This document shows positions 32,606-41,516 of a stretch of 64,000 nucleotides of DNA, piece by piece (the stretch's first letter is position 1; every line of letters starts with the position of its first letter). The notes under the pieces were generated by a model. The model was not told the DNA's origin. It searched no databases and worked only from the letters and a program-made list of their open reading frames with translations. The DNA comes from Aequorivita vitellina (GTDB lineage: Bacteria > Bacteroidota > Bacteroidia > Flavobacteriales > Flavobacteriaceae): the NCBI RefSeq assembly GCF_022008365.1, contig NZ_JAIRBA010000001.1, forward strand, positions 124,001 to 188,000, written 5' to 3'. The position numbers and the translations under genes were made by a program.

Positions 32606-35398
32606 ATGAAAAGAATATTAGGAGTAACGGGATTGGTGGCTTTAATTATTGGATGTGTTACCATTTTCGGGTCTTGTGAAGATAACAATAGCGAAAATGC
32701 AAATCTGATTGGTGAAGGCTCCCATGATTTAAGCCTCCCGCAGTGGGGTCCGTACACTAAAAAATACGTTGGAATTTCGCATATCCCAAATACCGAGGAT
32801 GGGCTTCGTTTTGATTTGGCTGTTTTTCCATCGTTTTACAACAAAGCCATTGCACCTCCCAACGTTTTAAAAACATCGAATTTTCATCCTTGGGAAGCTT
32901 CGCCTAATCTCGATTACTATTCGTATCGCCACGACTTAGAATGGAAAGACAAGGTATATGCAGATGTAGCCTATGCAAAAATTGATGCCGATGCAAGGGC
33001 GATAGCAATGACCTGTGTTAATAATACAGATTCAATTCAAAACCTTTCGATGCACTTAATGGCTTCAATGCACTTTCCGCCTTTGGCTCCACATAAGCCA
33101 GAAATACCACTGATTTACGGAATTGTAAACTTACCTGAAAACGGTGTTTGGTTTGATGCTTTGGATTATGAAACTTTCACGTTTAAAAACCCTTGGATAA
33201 AAGATCAATTGGTTCCAGACGGAATGTTGCGCGGAGAAGTTCGCGAAAACGGACTTGTAAACGGAAGTGGGATCGGTAACGGATTTGGAAGGAGAACAGG
33301 CGATTTGGTGACCTATAAATTTTCAATTTCGGAAAATATAAAGGATGCGGTAATAGCTATTCGATATAAAACCGAAAAAGAGGAAAACGCAAAATTGCAA
33401 TTAGGCGGAATTGTAAATACTGAGGTAAGTCTTCCCGCTTCAACTGACCTTAATTTTGCTAAAACATCAATTGGGGAAATACAAAAAGGCGAATTTCAAC
33501 TTACCGTTGAAACCAAAACAAGAACACCTTTAATTATTGACGGCTATGCAATTGTATCGAAAAATGATTTAGATGCAATTAAAATAGAGCCTATTAAATG
33601 GAATAGTGTCCCAAAAATAATTGAAGGTTCAGCTCCTACTTCCGTAATATTGAAATATGAAAACACAGATACGTATTACGGCGTTTACTGGAACTATCCT
33701 GACTTTAAAACGGCAGAATGGTTCGCAAAAGATTTGCCTAACGATTTCAACGAACAGCTTAACGCAACTGAAGAGTCTAAGTTTTATGGTGATAAAGGCG
33801 GGCATTTTACAGATGCCGCAATTCAATCCATAAATTTAGAACCTAATACTTCTAAAACCATACATGCAATGGTTTGTTCGGGAAGCTTGGAAGAAGTAAA
33901 AACTAGACTTGAAAGCGTAGCAAGTATAGATTATGAAAAGATTTTTACCGCTGCGAAAAAAGATTTGTATAAATACAATACTGTTCCTGAAGGAAAGCAA
34001 TATTTATTTAGCCAAAAAAGAATGGCAGCCACCACAATTACAAACGTGGTTTATCCTATTTATACACAACATCAATACATTCGGCATCATGCGCCAGGGC
34101 GTAAGTGGGATTGCTTGTACACTTGGGATTCTGGCTTCATCGGTATTGGACTTAGCCAGTTAGATATTAAGCGCGGAACCGAAAACCTCAATGCCTATTT
34201 AACGGGACCCGAAGCGCAATCGGCTTTTATACATCACGGCACGCCGCTTCCGGTGCAGATTTATTTATTTCAGGAATTGTGGAACAAAACCCAGTCGGAA
34301 AAATTTCTAAAAGAAGAATACCCCAGATTAAAGCGGTATTATGATTTTTTAATAGGAAACACAAGTACTTCTACCACTCGAAACTTAGCTTCCGGCCTTA
34401 TTCGTACTTGGGATTATTTCTACAATTCTGGAGGCTGGGACGATTATCCACCTCAAAAATATATGCACGAGAATAAGCTGGCAAAGATTACGGCTCCAGT
34501 GGTCAGTTCAGCTCATATAATTCGTGTTGCGAAAATCTTAAAAATGGCAGCTGAGGCTTTGGATAATTCCGAAGATGTTGTTGGGTATAACAAAGACATT
34601 GAAAGCCTCTCTGCGGCCTTAAACGACTATGCTTGGGATGAGGAAAGTGGTTACTACGGTTATGTGCTGCATTCAGATTCTGGGAGGCCTAAAGAAATTT
34701 TAAAATACAACGATTCCGTTAATTATAATATGGGCTTGGGCGGTGTTTCACCATTAATAGCCGGAATTGGAAATGAAGTACAAATACAAAAAACCCTATC
34801 CCATCTAAAAACGGAAGGCGAATTATGGTCAGATGTAGGTTTGTCAACGGTAGATCAATCTGCCCCTTATTTCAACAAAAGAGGCTATTGGAATGGGCGC
34901 GTTTGGATGCCGCACCAATGGTTTTACTGGAAAGCTATGCTAGATTTAGGCGAAGCAGATTTCGCACATAAAATTGCTACAACAGCGCTGGATGTATGGA
35001 AACGGGAAACAGAAAAAACCTATAATTGTTATGAAAGCTTTTCCATTGAAACCAAAGGTGGAAAAGGTTGGTATCAATTTAGTGGCCTATCGGCACCAGT
35101 GTTGGCTTGGTTTAATGCCTATTACCAAATAGGGAATCTTACAACGGGTTATGATGTTTGGGTTGAAAAGCAAGCATTTAATAAGGATTTTACTGAATTA
35201 AAGGCTAGTTTAAAAATACAAAATCACGCCAATAAGCCATTTTCGGTTATAGTCTGTCTTAATCCAAACTATTCCTACGATGTTTATTGGAATGATAAAA
35301 AAGTTTCGCATAAAGAATTTAATAAAGGGACTTTGAGTGTTACTATTACGGGAGATGCTGATACCGGGGAATTGCGCATTGAAAAAGTTAAAACATAA
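32606..35398 (+). CDS. Glycoside hydrolase-like lipoprotein, GH63-type (alpha/alpha)6 barrel
   Basis: This 930-residue lipoprotein has a hydrophobic signal ending in IFGSC24 followed by Glu-Asp (an alternative lipobox Cys lies at 17). A beta-rich N-terminal half precedes a helical barrel (about residues 480-840) with GH63-like motifs: GRKWDCLYTWDSGFIGIG, IRTWDYFYNSGGWDD, YWNGRVWMPHQWFYWKAM and a C-terminal SIETKGGKGWYQFSGLSAPV. GH63 enzymes cleave alpha-glucosidic or mannosyl-glycerate bonds; the substrate here is not predictable. The acidic residues after Cys24 may direct it to the cell surface. It stands inside a polysaccharide synthesis locus, 62 nt after the flippase gene. Confidence 0.75.
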   Translation: MKRILGVTGLVALIIGCVTIFGSCEDNNSENANLIGEGSHDLSLPQWGPYTKKYVGISHIPNTEDGLRFDLAVFPSFYNKAIAPPNVLKTSNFHPWEASPNLDYYSYRHDLEWKDKVYADVAYAKIDADARAIAMTCVNNTDSIQNLSMHLMASMHFPPLAPHKPEIPLIYGIVNLPENGVWFDALDYETFTFKNPWIKDQLVPDGMLRGEVRENGLVNGSGIGNGFGRRTGDLVTYKFSISENIKDAVIAIRYKTEKEENAKLQLGGIVNTEVSLPASTDLNFAKTSIGEIQKGEFQLTVETKTRTPLIIDGYAIVSKNDLDAIKIEPIKWNSVPKIIEGSAPTSVILKYENTDTYYGVYWNYPDFKTAEWFAKDLPNDFNEQLNATEESKFYGDKGGHFTDAAIQSINLEPNTSKTIHAMVCSGSLEEVKTRLESVASIDYEKIFTAAKKDLYKYNTVPEGKQYLFSQKRMAATTITNVVYPIYTQHQYIRHHAPGRKWDCLYTWDSGFIGIGLSQLDIKRGTENLNAYLTGPEAQSAFIHHGTPLPVQIYLFQELWNKTQSEKFLKEEYPRLKRYYDFLIGNTSTSTTRNLASGLIRTWDYFYNSGGWDDYPPQKYMHENKLAKITAPVVSSAHIIRVAKILKMAAEALDNSEDVVGYNKDIESLSAALNDYAWDEESGYYGYVLHSDSGRPKEILKYNDSVNYNMGLGGVSPLIAGIGNEVQIQKTLSHLKTEGELWSDVGLSTVDQSAPYFNKRGYWNGRVWMPHQWFYWKAMLDLGEADFAHKIATTALDVWKRETEKTYNCYESFSIETKGGKGWYQFSGLSAPVLAWFNAYYQIGNLTTGYDVWVEKQAFNKDFTELKASLKIQNHANKPFSVIVCLNPNYSYDVYWNDKKVSHKEFNKGTLSVTITGDADTGELRIEKVKT

Positions 35399-35443
35399 CA
35401 AATGTGAGGATTTTCAATTTTGCATAAATTTCTAATCCTATGA

Positions 35444-36499
35444 TTAATTCTTCATAAACTTTTTTGTAATGGAATTACCCCGTGAATAAACCTTAATAAT
35501 ATATAAACCCGAACTTAAATTTGATACGTCAATGTTTAGTTCAGACGTTTCTTTAACTAATATACCTTGAATTGAATATATCTGAACAAGTTCTGGCGCC
35601 TCTGTTGCTTGGATGTTAATACTATTTTTTGCTGGATTTGGGTATAAATTAAAAGAAACTGCCATATTATCTTCCACCCCTATCATTTCACATTCTGTTT
35701 GACCTTCTTCCTCAACAAAAATAGTAGTTGGGTCAATGTCTGTCCAGTTTAAGGTGCTATATTCACAATCATCAACATAAATATAAGGGAGGTTTGGGCT
35801 GTTATATAACAAGAATTGATCGATATGAATATTATTGCCATTGCGAATATCTACTTTGTTTAAAGGTGGATTGCTATGCGCACGGACTTCCAGGAGATTG
35901 GTATTATTCGAGAGATCTAATTCGGTAAGCTGATTTAACGAACATCCCAAATACCTTAAACTAATGTGCTGGCTCACATCAAGAGATGTTAGGTTATTTC
36001 CAGTACAATTAAATTCAAACAGATTCATTTGAGGATTAAAGACTATCTCTGTCAGTTGATTTTGGCCGCAGATTAAATCTTTTAAACTTGGGTTTTGGCT
36101 TAAATCCAGAGAAGTGAGGTTATTTCCTGCACAAGCTAAAGTATTTAAATTTGTGTGAGGGGTGAGGTCTAACTCTGTAATTTCAGTGTATTGACAAATT
36201 AGAAATGTAAGATTAACATTGGGGTGAAACGGTATGTTCCCAACGGGATTACCGTCTAAAATAATATGGGTTAAGCTGCTAAACGTCTCAAGCCCTGTTG
36301 GATCTGAAATGTTTTTATTACTAATATCTAAATGCGTAACTCCAGAAATATTACTGGTTAAAACGTAATCATCTAAAACATCATCTAACCCTAAATCTAT
36401 TAATGCCTGTTCAAAATTATTATCGGGTACATAAGTAGTTTGTGCACTTAATATTGCAAAAGGGATTAAACAAATAATTGATGTAAATAGATATTTCAT
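35444..36499 (-). CDS. Secreted leucine-rich-repeat protein with type IX secretion C-terminal domain
   Basis: This 351-residue protein has a signal peptide (about residues 1-19, ending ILSA). About eight irregular leucine-rich repeats follow (LTSLDLSQNPSLKDL, LTELDLSNNTNLLEV types). The C-terminal sorting domain from about residue 283 begins NLYPNPAKNSINIQ and ends GLYIIKVYSRGNSITKKFMKN, a type A T9SS signal. It should be exported and attached to the cell surface. Binding function is suggested by the repeats but no ligand is known. It is encoded opposite to the surrounding polysaccharide genes. Confidence 0.88.
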   Translation of the reverse strand: MKYLFTSIICLIPFAILSAQTTYVPDNNFEQALIDLGLDDVLDDYVLTSNISGVTHLDISNKNISDPTGLETFSSLTHIILDGNPVGNIPFHPNVNLTFLICQYTEITELDLTPHTNLNTLACAGNNLTSLDLSQNPSLKDLICGQNQLTEIVFNPQMNLFEFNCTGNNLTSLDVSQHISLRYLGCSLNQLTELDLSNNTNLLEVRAHSNPPLNKVDIRNGNNIHIDQFLLYNSPNLPYIYVDDCEYSTLNWTDIDPTTIFVEEEGQTECEMIGVEDNMAVSFNLYPNPAKNSINIQATEAPELVQIYSIQGILVKETSELNIDVSNLSSGLYIIKVYSRGNSITKKFMKN

Positions 36500-36564
36500 A
36501 ATTATCTCAATTTTATGTTAATATACAAAATTATTCAATAAGATTTATGCTAGTCTTAACCGAG

Positions 36565-38391
36565 CTACAATGCTAGGGTGTACTTTTCACCATCTTTTTC
36601 ATACTTAATTTTCCCTTTTTGAATACTGATACTCGAAACAGGGCTTTTGTAAGCTGGAGACTGAACCTCTATTACGGTAATTAATTTATTGCTCGCTTTT
36701 TGAACCTTAATTTGATAAATAGGAACTTTGGAATATTGAATTCTCGATCTATAAGATTCTTTTAAAGTGATTTTATCATTATCAGTAAATGACTTTACAG
36801 TTGCGGTAATATTCTTTGGAAAAGTTATAACAGCACTATTTTCTGAAACCTGTGCATCCGTAGCTTGTTCTCCAAAGTTGAATTGCTGGCTTATATCTTT
36901 AATTAGATTTGGATAATCCGACTCAGCCCAATCTTGCAACACAATTACGTTAGGCTTTATAAAATACAAGTTACGTTTCACGGTTATAGAATCATACATA
37001 GTATGCTCTCCAGAAACAATTTCTGTGTTAGGTGTTTTTAAATATCCGGTTAATTTAGAATATTGTCCTTCTTTTCCGGGCCAATAATCTTCACTATTAA
37101 TTGTAACAGAATTATGAGCAAATACTGACATTAAATAAGGTCTGTATTCTTTTTCATATCCATAATACCCTTGGTCGGTTAAAATATCCGTTCCCAAGGT
37201 TTGAAAAATAAAAGAGAGATCGTCATTGTGTTTATGTACACGAGAGTAATAGTTCGCAAACAAAGCCACATAACTGCTATCGTTTTGTTGGGTTCTTAGT
37301 GTGGCAATATTATTGTCAAAATTTACCATGGAAGGCAATTTCTTACCTGCCAATACGTCCAAAACACGCTGATCATTGCCAAACTCCTCAACTCGTTGAG
37401 CATTCAATACCTCTACTTGGCTATCACCCCATAGCGGAAAAGTTTGGTCTGGCTTTACCAACTGTAAGAACACATCATTTTTTCGCAACATCTTTAGCTG
37501 AAAAGCAGGGTTTATGTCTTTTTCTTCAATAAATTTTAATATAGTCTTATTTAAATTGTGGTTAAATATATGATATGTAGTAGAATGTTCTCGTGCGAGC
37601 CCTGTGGGATCTATAATCTTATCGATGTTTTCCTCTGTGCGTGTTACTGTTGGATAATATATTTTATTATAAAAAGAAGGATGGGTTTTTATAATTTTTG
37701 CTAGGTAAAGAAGGCTACGATCCATCATTAAAGAATGATTATTGGATTTGTAGTTTTTTGGGTCCATCATAAAAGTTATGTTCAGTGAAATATGGCCGAA
37801 CACTTTCTGTATAAAATTTGTATCTGGGTCTTCTTCTTCCAATTCATCTGCAACAGTCTGTAACAAGTGCAAAGTTCTAAAGGCCACTGCATGGTCATAC
37901 CAAGTATATTCTGAAGTTTTTTCGGCCAATGATGGGTGCTTTTCAATATAGTTTAAAATGTATTTTTTTGCTTTTTGATGATATGCTTCTGTTCCATAAT
38001 CATGATAGGCATGGTTAAGGATAGATACAAAAAAGAGAGCTTCGTAATAATTTTGCCAAGTATTGTTTTTCTCTGGATTTTCAGACCAAGTTATTTTATC
38101 GAGAGGCATAAAATAGGGCTTAAAAGAGTGAAGCACCACAATAGAGTCTTTCATTATGAGATCTGCATAGCGTTTGTTTTTTATGGAATCGTAAGGAACC
38201 GTTCTCGGAATTTCTTCAAATCGTAATTCTTTTGAGATATCATATAAACTCAAGGCATAGGAAGTGCTATCTGGTGTAATTTTTATAGAGGTATCCTTTA
38301 TTTTTTCGGTTTTATTACTATCATTAATATTGTTATTACATGAAAGAAGCAGTATTAATGGTGTTAAAAGAATAAAATAGATATTTTTCAT
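36565..38391 (-). CDS. Heparinase II/III family lipoprotein (polysaccharide lyase-like)
   Basis: This 608-residue lipoprotein has a lipobox LLLSC with Cys18, followed by Asn residues, so it is probably periplasmic. The helical N-terminal domain contains NNHSLMMDRSLLYLA and REHSTTYHIFNHNL. A beta-sandwich C-terminal domain contains YYSRVHKHNDDLSFIF and FAHNSVTINSEDYWP. These are the Tyr/His-containing segments of heparinase II/III-type lyases, which break uronic-acid-containing polysaccharides. The wecBC genes nearby predict a uronic acid in the locus polymer, which would make a self-directed editing enzyme plausible; that link is inference. Confidence 0.82.
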   Translation of the reverse strand: MKNIYFILLTPLILLLSCNNNINDSNKTEKIKDTSIKITPDSTSYALSLYDISKELRFEEIPRTVPYDSIKNKRYADLIMKDSIVVLHSFKPYFMPLDKITWSENPEKNNTWQNYYEALFFVSILNHAYHDYGTEAYHQKAKKYILNYIEKHPSLAEKTSEYTWYDHAVAFRTLHLLQTVADELEEEDPDTNFIQKVFGHISLNITFMMDPKNYKSNNHSLMMDRSLLYLAKIIKTHPSFYNKIYYPTVTRTEENIDKIIDPTGLAREHSTTYHIFNHNLNKTILKFIEEKDINPAFQLKMLRKNDVFLQLVKPDQTFPLWGDSQVEVLNAQRVEEFGNDQRVLDVLAGKKLPSMVNFDNNIATLRTQQNDSSYVALFANYYSRVHKHNDDLSFIFQTLGTDILTDQGYYGYEKEYRPYLMSVFAHNSVTINSEDYWPGKEGQYSKLTGYLKTPNTEIVSGEHTMYDSITVKRNLYFIKPNVIVLQDWAESDYPNLIKDISQQFNFGEQATDAQVSENSAVITFPKNITATVKSFTDNDKITLKESYRSRIQYSKVPIYQIKVQKASNKLITVIEVQSPAYKSPVSSISIQKGKIKYEKDGEKYTLAL

Positions 38392-38486
38392 AATATTTTT
38401 ACATCAAATTAATCCGCAATAAAAAGGAAATTGAGAGTATCGTATTTTGTAATTATAAGCAGCCCTTGAAATTTATGACATTTAGA

Positions 38487-39164
38487 TTATTTTTCCTCAA
38501 TCAAATAAGCCGTCAGCGACTTATTCATACCCAAAAACTTTTCCTTAAATATTTTCGCCCCAGGGAAAAGATGCTTCATGTCCTTTAGAGACAGTAATTG
38601 GATTTCTGCTATTTTGTCTTTTGCCTTTTCCATGGACAGTTTATTTCCTCTGGAAAGTCTGGTTTTGCTCAATACAAATAATTTTGTTTTCCGCGGAAGA
38701 AACTGAAAGTAGGGTAATAAATAATGCGGCTCAACGAAAAAATATTTGTTTGGGGTTTGTATGTAGTAATTTTTACCAACACGCTGTACTTCTTTTGCCA
38801 TTAGCTCTTGATTTTTAAAACTATAAAGGTGCTCAATTACCGAGTTTGAAAAAACGAGGTCGAAGGTGTTATCGCTATATTCAGAGAGATCGAAAGCATT
38901 ACCTACCACAGATTCCATGTTATCGTGTTGGGTTTCAGTTTTTGTTAAGTTCAAAAGCGTAATATGAATATTGGGGTTTTTATGGTAACCTCTGTTAACC
39001 CAAAAAGATTCCGTGCCCCCCACATCTAGAATTGTTAAAACGGCTCCTTTTTTAGGCGCTATTTTTTTTAACTGATTCTCAAAAAATCGAAATCGTCTAT
39101 CTCTGAATCTATTGGCCAAAGATTTTTTATTATTGTAATCTGCAAGTTCGTTTGTAAAAGACAT
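38487..39164 (-). CDS. Class I SAM-dependent methyltransferase
   Basis: This 225-residue cytoplasmic protein has a modified SAM-binding motif ILDVGGTESFWVNRG, a conserved GNAFDLSEYSDNTFDLVFSN segment and SVIEHLYSF. The rest matches methyltransferase family 11-like proteins found in polysaccharide loci, which may methylate a sugar or a lipid-linked intermediate. It is the first gene of a minus-strand group with the heparinase-like and leucine-rich-repeat genes. The substrate is unknown. Confidence 0.85.
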   Translation of the reverse strand: MSFTNELADYNNKKSLANRFRDRRFRFFENQLKKIAPKKGAVLTILDVGGTESFWVNRGYHKNPNIHITLLNLTKTETQHDNMESVVGNAFDLSEYSDNTFDLVFSNSVIEHLYSFKNQELMAKEVQRVGKNYYIQTPNKYFFVEPHYLLPYFQFLPRKTKLFVLSKTRLSRGNKLSMEKAKDKIAEIQLLSLKDMKHLFPGAKIFKEKFLGMNKSLTAYLIEEK

Positions 39165-39308
39165 TTAAAAGGTTTTTTTTAGGTAATGGCGCTTATTTTT
39201 ATGGTACAACCAAAACTACAATTAAATCTTTTATTTAAGCTATTTGATTACAGTCTTTGCTAAATTATTAAAGCCTTTTCTTTTTCTGCAATAAAATTTA
39301 AAAAATAG

Positions 39309-39316
39309 TAGCTTTG
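39309..39316 (+). promoter_or_regulatory. -7 promoter element for the second half of the polysaccharide locus
   Basis: TAGCTTTG matches TAnnTTTG, in the 214-bp gap between the divergent methyltransferase and polymerase-like genes, 62 nt before the TTG start at 39379. The rest of the gap shows no other recognisable feature. Confidence 0.4.
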
Positions 39317-39378
39317 CCAGAAGATTCCATTAAGATAGTTAAGCCATAGTTTTATAAATTTTACCCTAATTTGTCAAC

Positions 39379-40518
39379 TTGAAAGTATTTAATCAAATAG
39401 TATTAATAGTGCTTTTTCTTGCCATTGGCACAAAGACCTTGAGCGCTTTGGTTGCCATTTGTTTGGTAATATTGCTTGCAAGTGTATGGATTGACACCAA
39501 AAAAGGAAAATTGGAGATACCCCATTACATAATTTTGGTCTTTGGTCTTTATGTTTTTTTTCTTGTTTTAGGTATAATAAATGGTCACCCCAATCTGGTG
39601 CGCGACGTGAAGTTTCAGTTTTTTGGATTTGTATTTTATCTTTTTTTGGTAAACTTTAAGAACTTTAATCTGTTGCGCTTTTTGTTTATCCTAAATGCAA
39701 TAGTAAGCGCTGTTTATATTTTTATTTATCTGGGTTTGGTACCAAGTTTATGGAATGAATCTATAGCAGGAATGGAAGGAAGGTTGTATGGACCGTCCAT
39801 TATTCCTATCGTTCTCATCGGTTTTTATTATTTATACAACAGAATGTCTTTTGACATGCCCTTGGGTATTTCTTGGTTGTTAGCGTTGGTTTATCTGTTC
39901 ATGACGTCAAACCTTATGAATCTTGTAACCGCAGGAATACTTTTGGGTCTGATAGTAGTAAATGTTTATAAAATTTTTAAACCTGCATTTCTAGTTGGGT
40001 TTGCAATAATTCTGGTGGGTTCCATTGTTTTTTTTAATTCAGATTTTGCGCCAGAAGCTATCAAAACCAAATTACCTTATATTTTAAAACCTTGGGAATA
40101 CGCCAGTTTAAAGACTCGAATTACCGATTTTGGGAGAGCCTTAGATACCGAGGATTTTACTTGGTCTGAAAAAATTATTGGTGAGGGCTTTGGAGCAAGT
40201 ACTACTATTTATCGCGAAAACGAAATAGCCGTAAGTTTAAGCGGTAAAATCACTTTTCAAGAAATTGACAATGGATTTTATTACCTCTATCATCGAGGCG
40301 GATTTTTATTGCTGTTTTTGTTTTTACTAGCAAACATTTACTTAATTTATAAAATTCCATCACTCAAAGCGAAGTTGGGTTTTATATTCATTGTGGTTTT
40401 TACAAACTTGCTTTCCATTCACTACTTTAATAATGTTTTCTATTTAATAATACCATTTCTTATCTTAGAAACAGGAATAAATAAAAAAGAGGAAGACACA
40501 AAAAAGTTGGAGGCATGA
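39379..40518 (+). CDS. O-antigen polymerase-like membrane protein (Wzy-like)
   Basis: This 379-residue, very hydrophobic protein has about 10 membrane segments and a larger soluble loop (about residues 225-300, IKTKLPYILKPWEYASLKT to GKITFQEIDNGFYYLYHRGG). That loop fits the periplasmic loop of Wzy polymerases. The start is TTG 39379; no ATG lies in frame before the first membrane segment, so the start is uncertain. The next gene overlaps by 4 nt. A second Wzy/ligase-type protein is encoded at 41482. The function is assigned from topology and context. Confidence 0.7.
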   Translation: MKVFNQIVLIVLFLAIGTKTLSALVAICLVILLASVWIDTKKGKLEIPHYIILVFGLYVFFLVLGIINGHPNLVRDVKFQFFGFVFYLFLVNFKNFNLLRFLFILNAIVSAVYIFIYLGLVPSLWNESIAGMEGRLYGPSIIPIVLIGFYYLYNRMSFDMPLGISWLLALVYLFMTSNLMNLVTAGILLGLIVVNVYKIFKPAFLVGFAIILVGSIVFFNSDFAPEAIKTKLPYILKPWEYASLKTRITDFGRALDTEDFTWSEKIIGEGFGASTTIYRENEIAVSLSGKITFQEIDNGFYYLYHRGGFLLLFLFLLANIYLIYKIPSLKAKLGFIFIVVFTNLLSIHYFNNVFYLIIPFLILETGINKKEEDTKKLEA

Positions 40519-41516
40519 GGAACAGCTTATATGTAGTTCCAGATGTCGACAAGGTTTCTGGTGGACCCAAAACCAGAATCTCATTATTTAAAAATATTTT
40601 TGAAAAAGAAGGAAATTTTATCTTTAATAAAAAGAACAAGCATAATACGCTTTTCAGAAAATCAGAGATAGCCTACGTAGAATCCGCCACAAATCGCATT
40701 AATCTTATTGATATCCCTTCCCTCTTTTTCTTAAGACTGCGTTCAAAAAAAACAATCGTCTTTATCCGCGATATATATATTGAATTGTTTCCAGAAGAAT
40801 ACACCTCTATTAGAAGCAGGATAACCTATTTTTTCAATAAACTCAGCAACTTCTATTTAACTTTGATAGCGACCTCCATGGTTTTTCCAACGGAAGAAAT
40901 GGGAGAAGTGTTTTTTCAAAAAAACAAATTTTTCCCCAAGCGTCCTTTTACAGATTTACCACCGGGAACACACGATATTACACAGAACAGAACCCTTCCA
41001 AATTTTTCAGAAAAGCTCGGCATTCTGTATTTGGGAAGTTTGGGCTATACCAATTCTGGATATCAAAATTTTATAGACTTTGCGAATGAGTATAAAGCTG
41101 ATTACAACTTCTTTATTCTCTCGGGCGATAAAGATTTGAAAGAGAAAGTAACAGCAAATCACATAAAATTAGGCAAAGTACCTAGAAAGGATATTCCACA
41201 GTTTATTACCGACAACAATATTGCCTATGCTTTCCACACGCGCCCAAGAAATATGTACGACGATATTACGTTTCCTATAAAAGTATTTGATTTTTTAAGC
41301 TTTCAACTGCCGTTTTTTACTGAAAGACACGTTCCAGTACAAAAATTGTTAGGCAACGATTACCCACTTTTTGCATCTTTTGAAAACAACGAGGAAATCT
41401 ATCGAAAAATAAAAAGCATTAACCCACAGGAATATCAGGAAATACTGAACCTGATTAAAGAGACAGCCCTTAACAACACGTATGATAAAAGGTATAAAAA
41501 GCTACTGGAGCAATAA
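40515..41516 (+). CDS. Glycosyltransferase-like protein (GT-B fold)
   Basis: This 333-residue protein begins NSLYVVPDVDKVSGGPKTRI, a GT-B-type glycine-rich N-terminus. The second domain shows LGILYLGSLGYTNSGYQNF and FPIKVFDFLSFQLPFFTE, similar to the donor-binding region of GT4-like enzymes, but the canonical E-x7-E motif is replaced by FPIKVFDFLSF. A transferase for this polymer is likely; donor unknown. Its ATG overlaps the previous stop, and the next gene begins 35 nt inside it. Confidence 0.72.
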   Translation: MRNSLYVVPDVDKVSGGPKTRISLFKNIFEKEGNFIFNKKNKHNTLFRKSEIAYVESATNRINLIDIPSLFFLRLRSKKTIVFIRDIYIELFPEEYTSIRSRITYFFNKLSNFYLTLIATSMVFPTEEMGEVFFQKNKFFPKRPFTDLPPGTHDITQNRTLPNFSEKLGILYLGSLGYTNSGYQNFIDFANEYKADYNFFILSGDKDLKEKVTANHIKLGKVPRKDIPQFITDNNIAYAFHTRPRNMYDDITFPIKVFDFLSFQLPFFTERHVPVQKLLGNDYPLFASFENNEEIYRKIKSINPQEYQEILNLIKETALNNTYDKRYKKLLEQ

